A program made the position numbers and the translations under genes. Source: Cupriavidus taiwanensis (GTDB lineage: Bacteria > Pseudomonadota > Gammaproteobacteria > Burkholderiales > Burkholderiaceae). Taken from it: DNA of 64,000 bases. Shown piece by piece: positions 58,184 through 64,000 of this stretch; within the stretch, counting starts at the first letter, position 1; every line of letters begins with the position of its first letter. Where the stretch lies: NCBI RefSeq assembly GCF_900250115.1, contig NZ_LT984803.1, positions 372,001 through 436,000 on the forward strand, written 5' to 3'. The notes under the pieces are model-generated. The model did no database searches, was not told the origin of the DNA, and worked only from the letters and a program-made list of their open reading frames with translations.

Positions 58184-58894
58184 GTGGTAGCCAAGAAGAC
58201 TTCCGCCCTGAAAACCTGGTTCCTGACCGGGCTGCTGGTGCTGGTGCCGCTGGGCATCACGCTGTGGGTGCTGAGCCTGATCATCGGCACGATGGACCAG
58301 AGCCTGGCGCTGCTGCCCGAGGCCTGGCGGCCGGACCGGCTGATGTTCGGCAAGCGCGTCACCGGCCTCGGCGCGATCCTGACGCTGCTGTTCATCCTGC
58401 TGGTCGGGCTGCTGGCGCATAACTTCATCGGCCAGCGCCTGGTGCGCTGGTGGGAAGCGCTGCTGGGCCATATCCCGGTGGTGGGCCCGATCTACACCAG
58501 CGTCAAGCAGGTCTCGGACACGCTGCTGTCGTCGTCGGGCAATGCCTTCCGCAAGGCGCTGCTGGTGCAGTACCCGCGCGAGGGCTCGTGGACCATCGCC
58601 TTCCTGACCGGCCGCCCCGGCGGCGACGTGCAGAACCACCTGCAGGGCGAATACGTCAGCGTCTACGTGCCGACCACCCCCAATCCGACCTCGGGCTTCT
58701 TCCTGATGATGCCCAAGGCCGACACCATCGAACTCGACATGACCGTCGACGCCGCGCTCAAGTACATCGTCTCGATGGGCGTGGTGGCGCCGGCGGAATT
58801 GCCGCGCAAGAACGGCAGCGCGCCCCGGCCGGTAACCGCGAGTGCGGCCGGCAGGTCCAGCAGCGAGGAACCGGTCCAGACGACCGATCCTTGA
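58184..58894 (+). CDS. DUF502 inner membrane protein
   Basis: A 236-residue protein with two N-terminal helices ([22 protein letters not shown] and [20 protein letters not shown]) and a soluble C-terminal part, with family pattern [20 protein letters not shown] and [20 protein letters not shown]. The start codon is GTG ([10 protein letters not shown]). Function is unknown. It lies between fmdB and aspS in the same direction, a conserved order in Burkholderiaceae, so it is likely co-transcribed with them. Confidence 0.9.
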   Translation: MVAKKTSALKTWFLTGLLVLVPLGITLWVLSLIIGTMDQSLALLPEAWRPDRLMFGKRVTGLGAILTLLFILLVGLLAHNFIGQRLVRWWEALLGHIPVVGPIYTSVKQVSDTLLSSSGNAFRKALLVQYPREGSWTIAFLTGRPGGDVQNHLQGEYVSVYVPTTPNPTSGFFLMMPKADTIELDMTVDAALKYIVSMGVVAPAELPRKNGSAPRPVTASAAGRSSSEEPVQTTDP

Positions 58895-58959
58895 GCCTCC
58901 AAACTGATCACGGGCTGCGCGCTGCAAGCGGGCAGCCGCGTTTTACCGGGAATCTCCTT

Positions 58960-60768
58960 ATGTCCTCCATGCGTACTCACTACTGCGGTCTGGTGACCGA
59001 ACAATTCTCGGGCCAGGAAGTGGCCCTGACCGGCTGGGTCCAGCGCCGCCGCGACCATGGCGGCGTGATCTTCATCGACCTGCGCGACCGCGAGGGCCTG
59101 GTGCAGGTAGTGTGCGATCCGGATCGCCCCGAGATGTTCAAGGCCGCGGAAGAGATCCGCAACGAGTTCTGCATCCGCATCACCGGCAAGGTGCGCCCGC
59201 GCCCGGCCGGCACCGAGAACGCCAACCTGACCTCGGGCAAGATCGAGGTGCTGTGCCACGAGCTGAACGTGCTGAACCCGTCGGTCACGCCCCCGTTCCA
59301 GCTCGACGACGACAACCTGTCGGAAACCACGCGCCTGACCCACCGCGTGCTGGACCTGCGCCGCCCGCAGATGCAGTACAACCTGCGCCTGCGCTACAAG
59401 GTGGCGATGGAAGTGCGCAAGTTCCTGGACGCGCAGGGCTTCATCGACATCGAGACCCCGATGCTGGGCAAGAGCACGCCCGAAGGCGCGCGCGACTACC
59501 TGGTGCCGTCGCGGGTGAACCCGGGCCACTTCTTCGCGCTGCCGCAATCGCCGCAGATCTTCAAGCAGATGCTGATGGTGTCGGGCTTCGACCGCTACTA
59601 CCAGATCACCAAGTGCTTCCGCGACGAAGACCTGCGCGCCGACCGCCAGCCGGAATTCACGCAGATCGACTGCGAGACCTCGTTCCTGACCGAGCAGGAG
59701 ATCCGCGACCTGTTCGAGGACATGATGCGCACGGTGTTCAAGAACGCCATCGATGTCGACCTCGACGCCAAGTTCCCGGTGATGGAGTTCCGCGAGGCCA
59801 TGGCCCGCTTCGGCTCGGACAAGCCTGACCTGCGCGTCAAGCTGGAATTCACCGAACTGACCGAGGTGATGAAGGACGTCGACTTCAAGGTGTTCTCGGG
59901 CCCGGCCAACAGCGACAACGGCCGCGTGGTCGGCCTGCGCGTGCCGGGCGGCGGAGCCATCTCGCGCGGCGAGATCGACGCCTACACCCAGTTCGTCGGC
60001 ATCTACGGCGCCAAGGGCCTGGCCTGGATCAAGGTCAACGAAGTCGCCAAGGGCCGCGACGGCCTGCAATCGCCGATCGTCAAGAACCTGCACGACGCCG
60101 CCATTGCCGAGATCCTGAAGCGCACCGGCGCCCAGGACGGCGACATCATCTTCTTCGGCGCCGACAAGGCCAAGGTGGTCAACGACTCGATCGGCGCGCT
60201 GCGCCTGAAGATCGGCCACTCGGACTTCGGCAAGGCCAACGGCCTGTTCGAGGATGCCTGGAAGCCGCTGTGGGTGGTGGACTTCCCGATGTTCGAGTAC
60301 GACGAGGAAGACGCGCGCTGGGTGGCGATGCACCACCCGTTCACCAGCCCAAAGGACGAGCACCTGGAATACCTCGAGACCGATCCGGGCAAGTGCCTGG
60401 CCAAGGCCTACGACATGGTGCTGAACGGCTGGGAAATGGGCGGCGGCTCGGTGCGGATCTTCCGTTCCGACATCCAGAGCAAGGTGTTCCGCGCGCTCAA
60501 GATCAACGACGAGGAAGCCCGCGCCAAGTTCGGCTACCTGCTCGACGCGCTGCAGTACGGCGCGCCCCCGCACGGCGGCCTGGCGTTCGGCCTGGACCGC
60601 ATCGTCACGATGATGGCCGGCGCCGACTCGATCCGCGACGTGATCGCCTTCCCCAAGACCCAGCGCGCCCAGGACCTGCTGACGCAGGCGCCGAGCTCGG
60701 TCGACGAGAAGCAGCTGCGCGAGCTGCATATCCGCCTGCGCACCGCCGAGCCCAAGCCCAACGCCTGA
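58960..60768 (+). CDS. aspS: Aspartyl-tRNA synthetase
   Basis: A 602-residue bacterial-type class II AspRS. The N-terminal OB-fold anticodon domain starts with [17 protein letters not shown] and [20 protein letters not shown]. The catalytic motifs follow: [38 protein letters not shown] and [16 protein letters not shown]. It also has the GAD insertion domain (~280-420). ATG at 58960 or 58969 could start it. It charges tRNA-Asp; whether it also charges tRNA-Asn was not judged. A terminator follows. Confidence 0.98.
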   Translation: MSSMRTHYCGLVTEQFSGQEVALTGWVQRRRDHGGVIFIDLRDREGLVQVVCDPDRPEMFKAAEEIRNEFCIRITGKVRPRPAGTENANLTSGKIEVLCHELNVLNPSVTPPFQLDDDNLSETTRLTHRVLDLRRPQMQYNLRLRYKVAMEVRKFLDAQGFIDIETPMLGKSTPEGARDYLVPSRVNPGHFFALPQSPQIFKQMLMVSGFDRYYQITKCFRDEDLRADRQPEFTQIDCETSFLTEQEIRDLFEDMMRTVFKNAIDVDLDAKFPVMEFREAMARFGSDKPDLRVKLEFTELTEVMKDVDFKVFSGPANSDNGRVVGLRVPGGGAISRGEIDAYTQFVGIYGAKGLAWIKVNEVAKGRDGLQSPIVKNLHDAAIAEILKRTGAQDGDIIFFGADKAKVVNDSIGALRLKIGHSDFGKANGLFEDAWKPLWVVDFPMFEYDEEDARWVAMHHPFTSPKDEHLEYLETDPGKCLAKAYDMVLNGWEMGGGSVRIFRSDIQSKVFRALKINDEEARAKFGYLLDALQYGAPPHGGLAFGLDRIVTMMAGADSIRDVIAFPKTQRAQDLLTQAPSSVDEKQLRELHIRLRTAEPKPNA

Positions 60769-60792
60769 CCGCTTCCGGATCGCTCGTTCTGC

Positions 60793-60823
60793 AAAAAAGC
60801 CGCGCAAATGCGCGGCTTTTTTT
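60793..60823 (+). terminator. Rho-independent terminator after aspS
   Basis: Arms AGCCGCGCA and TGCGCGGCT around a two-base loop are followed by TTTTTTTCTTTC, 25 bp after the aspS stop. An upstream A-run could make it work in both directions. Confidence 0.93.
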
Positions 60824-60983
60824 CTTTCTGCGCAACGCCGCTGCGCTGGGCGTATGGTTTCGATTTGTTACCGTCCGGAACGAAGGCGGCGGCGGGGCGG
60901 TCTTTTTTCTTTGATCCGCAATTCAACACGCAATTTGCCGAGGGGCCCTGTGATGAAGGTTCCCGGCACTCGGGAGGAAATTC

Positions 60984-61901
60984 GTGAACCTGAACCTGGA
61001 TATTGAACTGATCCGCCAGTTCCTGCTGGCCCACCAGGAAACCATCCTGACCTGGCTGGCGGCCGGACTGATCATGATGCTGCTGGCCCGCTTCGAGCTG
61101 CGCCGCGCCCAGCGCCGCGCGGCGCAGGCCATGTCCGAATCGGTTGCCACCACCGTGGCCGCCTGCGTGCCGGATATCGCCCATGCGGTGCAGGCGGCGT
61201 CGCCCGAGGCGGCGGCCGAGCCGGTCGAGATGCAGCGCGCCGAGGCCCTGCGCCGGCTGGCGCTGGACACCGTCGGCGTGGTGATGACGCGCGGGCGCTG
61301 GCTCGACGAACTGGGCAACCTGCGCCTGGCCGACGATGCCTTGCTCGCCGGCCAGCGCGCCGAGGGCGCCGATCCGCTGCTGGTGGTGGCGCCGCAGCCG
61401 GTGGTGCAGGCCTACCTCGATGCGCAGCGCGTATTCGAGGACGAGGCCGCGCAGGTGCAGGCGCTGCGCCGCGACGCCCAGCGCGTGCAGGAGGCGCTGC
61501 AGGCGCTGGACGCCGAGGCCGCCCATATCGAGCAGGAAACCGGCAGCATCGTGCTGCGCTTCGAGCAGGTCAACGCGCAAGTGGCGCAGGGCATGGATGG
61601 CGGCGATTACCAGCGCTTCCTGATCCAGAAGTACAACACGCTGGGCCAGCGCGAGAAGGACATCGCGCAGGAGCGCACGCGGCTGCAGGGCGAAGCGCGG
61701 CAGCGCGCCGAGACCCTGGCCACCCACGCGCATGCCGCCTCAAAGCGCTACCGCCACGCGCTGGCGCCGCTGATGGAGCAGCTGCGCGCGGCCTGGGGCC
61801 ATGGCGAATCGCCGCAGGTGTTCGACACCTGGCAGCGCCACGGCGGCACCGAGCCGTACCTGGCACCGCATTCCATGCACGGCGCGCGCAGCGCGGCCTG
61901 A
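60984..61901 (+). CDS. Membrane-anchored coiled-coil protein, unknown function
   Basis: A 305-residue protein with one N-terminal membrane helix (about 20-36, TILTWLAAGLIMMLLARF) followed by basic residues. A long, mostly helical soluble part follows, with heptad-rich segments (about 150-200: AQVQALRRDAQRVQEALQAL; and 220-250: GQREKDIAQERTRLQGEARQ). No enzyme motif is visible and I do not recognise a family. GGGAGGAAA precedes the ATG. Its position between aspS and nudB suggests a housekeeping neighbourhood but not a function. It could be a cell envelope or division-associated scaffold; that is a guess. Confidence 0.8.
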   Translation: MNLNLDIELIRQFLLAHQETILTWLAAGLIMMLLARFELRRAQRRAAQAMSESVATTVAACVPDIAHAVQAASPEAAAEPVEMQRAEALRRLALDTVGVVMTRGRWLDELGNLRLADDALLAGQRAEGADPLLVVAPQPVVQAYLDAQRVFEDEAAQVQALRRDAQRVQEALQALDAEAAHIEQETGSIVLRFEQVNAQVAQGMDGGDYQRFLIQKYNTLGQREKDIAQERTRLQGEARQRAETLATHAHAASKRYRHALAPLMEQLRAAWGHGESPQVFDTWQRHGGTEPYLAPHSMHGARSAA

Positions 61902-62004
61902 TCCGGCATGCGGGCGCAGCGCGCGCATGCCCGCGGCGCGGCGCTTTCCCGTGGCAAGCGCGCGCGCCTGCGCTATCCTTGGGTTTGTCCTTTGGCCCAG
62001 ACCC

Positions 62005-62508
62005 ATGTCCTACAAGATCCCGGAATCCGTGCTGGTGGTGATTTACACGCCAGATCTTCAAGTCTTGCTGCTGGAACGCGCCGATCGCCCGGGGTTCTGG
62101 CAGTCCGTCACCGGCAGCCTCGACACCCTGGACGAACCGCTGGGGCTGACCGCGGCGCGTGAAGTCGCCGAGGAAACCGGCATCGTCGCCGGCGAGCACC
62201 AGCTGACCGACTGGGGCCATGCCATCCAGTACGACATCTACCCGCAGTGGCGCCACCGCTACGCCGAAGGGGTGACGCGCAATACCGAGCACTGGTTCGG
62301 CCTGCGCGTGGCCGAGGCGCTGCCGGTGACGCTGGCGCCACGCGAACACCTGCAATACAAGTGGCTGCCCTGGCAACAGGCGGCGCAGCAATGCTTTTCC
62401 AGCAGCAATGCCGACGCCATCCGCCAGCTGGCGTGGCGCGCGGCCGGTGCCGGCGCGTCGGGCGCGTCGGGCATGACGGCAGCAGCGGCAGTCGGAGGGC
62501 AGCCATGA
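62005..62508 (+). CDS. nudB: Dihydroneopterin triphosphate diphosphatase
   Basis: A 167-residue Nudix hydrolase. The Nudix box is EPLGLTAAREVAEETGIV at about residues 49-66, preceded by GFWQSVTGSLDTLD. It has one extra residue between the box's first Gly and Glu compared with E. coli NudB, as is common in related bacteria. It removes pyrophosphate from dihydroneopterin triphosphate in folate synthesis. Its stop overlaps the start of the next gene by four bases (ATGA). The first ATG after a GC-rich leader is used. Confidence 0.92.
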   Translation: MSYKIPESVLVVIYTPDLQVLLLERADRPGFWQSVTGSLDTLDEPLGLTAAREVAEETGIVAGEHQLTDWGHAIQYDIYPQWRHRYAEGVTRNTEHWFGLRVAEALPVTLAPREHLQYKWLPWQQAAQQCFSSSNADAIRQLAWRAAGAGASGASGMTAAAAVGGQP

Positions 62509-63287
62509 AGTTGCGCGTGGTCACCTACAACATCCACAAGGGAGTGACCGGCATCGCGCGGCGCCCGCGCATCCAGAACGTGCGTGCCGGCCTGCACGCG
62601 ATGGACGCGGACATCGTGTTCCTGCAGGAAGTGCAGGACCGCAACGACCGCCTGGTGGCCGCCGCGCTGTTCGACCCGGAACACACCCAGCTCAACTATC
62701 TCGCCACCGACGCCTATCCGCATTCGGTCTATGGCCGCAATGCGGTCTACGACTACGGCCATCACGGCAACGCGATCCTGTCGCGCCATCCGATCCTGAT
62801 GTCCGAGAACCTCGATATCTCCGACCACCGCTTCGAGCAGCGCGGGCTGCTGCATGCGGTGGCGGACGTGCACGGCGTCGAGACCCACCTGATCTGCGTG
62901 CATTTCGGCCTGTTCGCGCGCAGCCGCGCGCGCCAGGCCGAGGCGCTGGTGGAGCGGGTGCAGAACGTGGTGCCGGCCGGCGTGCCGCTGGTGATCGCCG
63001 GCGACTTCAATGACTGGAACCACCGGCTCGACGCCCAGATCTGCAATACGCTGGGCGCGGTCGAGGCCTCGCACGCGCGCGGCGCGCGCCTGCATACCTT
63101 CCCCAGCCACATGCCGTGGTGGCAGCTCGACCGCATCTATGTGCGCGGCTACGAGATCGAGCGCGCCCACGCGCTGACCGGCCGCGACTGGGCGCAACGC
63201 TCCGACCACGTGCCGCTGGTGGCGGAACTGGGCCATCCGCTCGGCGGGATGGTGGAGCGGGACACGCCCGCGGACAAGGCCGCGTGA
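62505..63287 (+). CDS. Endonuclease/exonuclease/phosphatase family protein
   Basis: A 260-residue EEP-superfamily metal-dependent hydrolase. Its motifs are VVTYNIHKGVTG (residues ~5-16), DIVFLQEVQDRND, the catalytic VIAGDFNDWNHR (~163-174), and SDHVPLVAELGHP at the end. It overlaps nudB by four bases and has GGAGGGC upstream. In relatives it often precedes a cardiolipin synthase gene (clsB); here the next gene is instead mobB on the other strand. A phospholipid or nucleic-acid substrate is possible but not shown. Confidence 0.9.
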   Translation: MKLRVVTYNIHKGVTGIARRPRIQNVRAGLHAMDADIVFLQEVQDRNDRLVAAALFDPEHTQLNYLATDAYPHSVYGRNAVYDYGHHGNAILSRHPILMSENLDISDHRFEQRGLLHAVADVHGVETHLICVHFGLFARSRARQAEALVERVQNVVPAGVPLVIAGDFNDWNHRLDAQICNTLGAVEASHARGARLHTFPSHMPWWQLDRIYVRGYEIERAHALTGRDWAQRSDHVPLVAELGHPLGGMVERDTPADKAA

Positions 63288-63299
63288 GGCAGGCGGGGG

Positions 63300-63833
63300 T
63301 CAGCCCGCGCCGCCGTCGCGGCCGGGCAGGGGATAGTCGCGGATAAAGGCGAACACCGCCTGCGCATCGTTCAGGTCCAGCACCGGCAGCGTGGTCATGG
63401 CGGCGACGGCGGCGGGATCGTCGCTGGCGACCGCCACCACGCCCGGCACCTCGTCCCACAGCGGCGCGCGGCCCAGCGCGGGGCGGAACACCTCCAGCTT
63501 GGGAAAATCGCTGCGCTTGTATCCTTCCACCAGCACCAGGTCGGTGTCGGGCGGCAGCACCGCGAGCGCATCGTCGAGTTCGGGCGAAGGCGCGGCTTCG
63601 GGGTAATGCCGCATCAACGTCAGGTGGCGCGCGCCGACCAGCACGACGTTGGCGCAGCCGGCCGCGCGCATGCGCCACGAATCCTTGCCGGGCGTGTCGG
63701 GATCGAAGCCGTGGTGGGTGTGCTTGACGCCGGCCACGCGCAGGCCGGCGCCGACGAAGCAGGGGATGAGCTGGTCCAGCAGCGTGGTCTTGCCGCTGCC
63801 GGACGAACCGGTAATGCCGAATACCTTCACCAT
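63300..63833 (-). CDS. mobB: Molybdopterin-guanine dinucleotide biosynthesis adapter MobB
   Basis: A 177-residue GTPase-like protein. The P-loop is GSSGSGKTTLLDQLIP at about residues 9-24; GVKHTHHGFDPDTPGKDSWR and LVLVEGYKRSDFPKLEVFR are conserved in MobB. It supports MobA in making the guanine form of the molybdenum cofactor, used by enzymes such as nitrate reductase and formate dehydrogenase. It is distinct from the cytosine-form pathway implied by the MocA-like gene near 35 kb. It converges with the EEP gene 12 bp away. Confidence 0.95.
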   Translation of the reverse strand: MVKVFGITGSSGSGKTTLLDQLIPCFVGAGLRVAGVKHTHHGFDPDTPGKDSWRMRAAGCANVVLVGARHLTLMRHYPEAAPSPELDDALAVLPPDTDLVLVEGYKRSDFPKLEVFRPALGRAPLWDEVPGVVAVASDDPAAVAAMTTLPVLDLNDAQAVFAFIRDYPLPGRDGGAG

Positions 63834-63970
63834 GGGTTCCGTAGGGCCATCGGGAGTCTGCCTGTACGCCGGAATCGGTGCGCAGCGCATCGGCATCGAC
63901 GATAGCAGAGTTCCGCGCCCCAATGTGCAGGCCGCGCCTTGCCCGCCGCAAACTGTCCGATAATCACGGC

Positions 63971-64000
63971 ATGTCACGGATCTCCCACTCCGCCCAGGCC
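63971..64000 (+). CDS. Start of a further gene, truncated by window end
   Basis: An ATG at 63971 opens a frame of ten codons reading MSRISHSAQA to the edge, divergent from mobB. Too little is present to identify the product; the start itself is uncertain. Confidence 0.3.
   Translation, partial: MSRISHSAQA

Overview
The window is about 64 kb of very GC-rich chromosomal DNA with bacterial gene density. Gene content and order point to a betaproteobacterium of the Burkholderiaceae, most likely Cupriavidus or a close Ralstonia relative. The pointers are uvrA divergent from an MFS gene and ssb, a pilE-fimT-pilVWXY1 minor pilin cluster, the ubiE/ubiJ/ubiB block, and the fmdB-DUF502-aspS-nudB run. 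The genus is an inference; no species was assigned. No rRNA, tRNA, IS element, prophage or CRISPR array was seen.

Layout. 1-8.5 kb: 3' end of a Na/Pi symporter gene, an adenosine-specific kinase family gene, a secreted histidine phosphatase, a lower-GC patch with two overlapping unknown genes, uvrA, an MFS transporter and ssb. 8.5-14.6 kb: a GGDEF membrane protein, several small exported proteins (one RcnB-like), a collagen-like lipoprotein, a channel-like membrane protein and an RpiR-type regulator. 15-21.5 kb: a six-gene type IV minor pilin/PilY1 operon with four-base overlaps. 21.5-26.8 kb: a leftward TetR/HlyD/ABC/ABC/outer-membrane-factor export operon. 27-29.5 kb: queF and ilvA. 29.8-34 kb: a trehalose-type cluster (otsB, a GH15 glycosidase, otsA), then a pterin carbinolamine dehydratase gene. 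34.6-42.8 kb: a leftward molybdenum hydroxylase operon (small, large and FAD subunits) with its maturation genes (MoxR ATPase, CoxE-like, CoxG-like, XdhC, MocA-like). 43-48.5 kb: a YqaA-like protein, a very large FAD/Fe-S/CCG oxidoreductase and a HIT protein. 48.6-55.3 kb: an SbmA/BacA-type ABC transporter, a DUF971 protein, ubiE, a Tim44-like protein, ubiJ and ubiB. 55.3-64 kb: a TPMT-like methyltransferase, a sodium:solute symporter, fmdB, DUF502, aspS, an unknown coiled-coil membrane protein, nudB, an endonuclease/phosphatase family gene and mobB, with the start of one more gene at the edge.

The most unusual non-coding signal is a dispersed composite palindrome of about 125 bp, present four times (near 27.0, 34.5, 39.0 and 48.0 kb). 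Three copies share a directional 19-bp core. The two copies that flank the molybdenum hydroxylase maturation genes are in opposite orientation. Other items worth attention are the collagen-like lipoprotein with duplicated modules, a two-pore-helix-like protein with a non-canonical filter, a perfect 17-bp tandem duplication upstream of ssb, and a molybdenum hydroxylase whose active-site loop is not that of form I CO dehydrogenase although it carries a full Cox-type accessory set.
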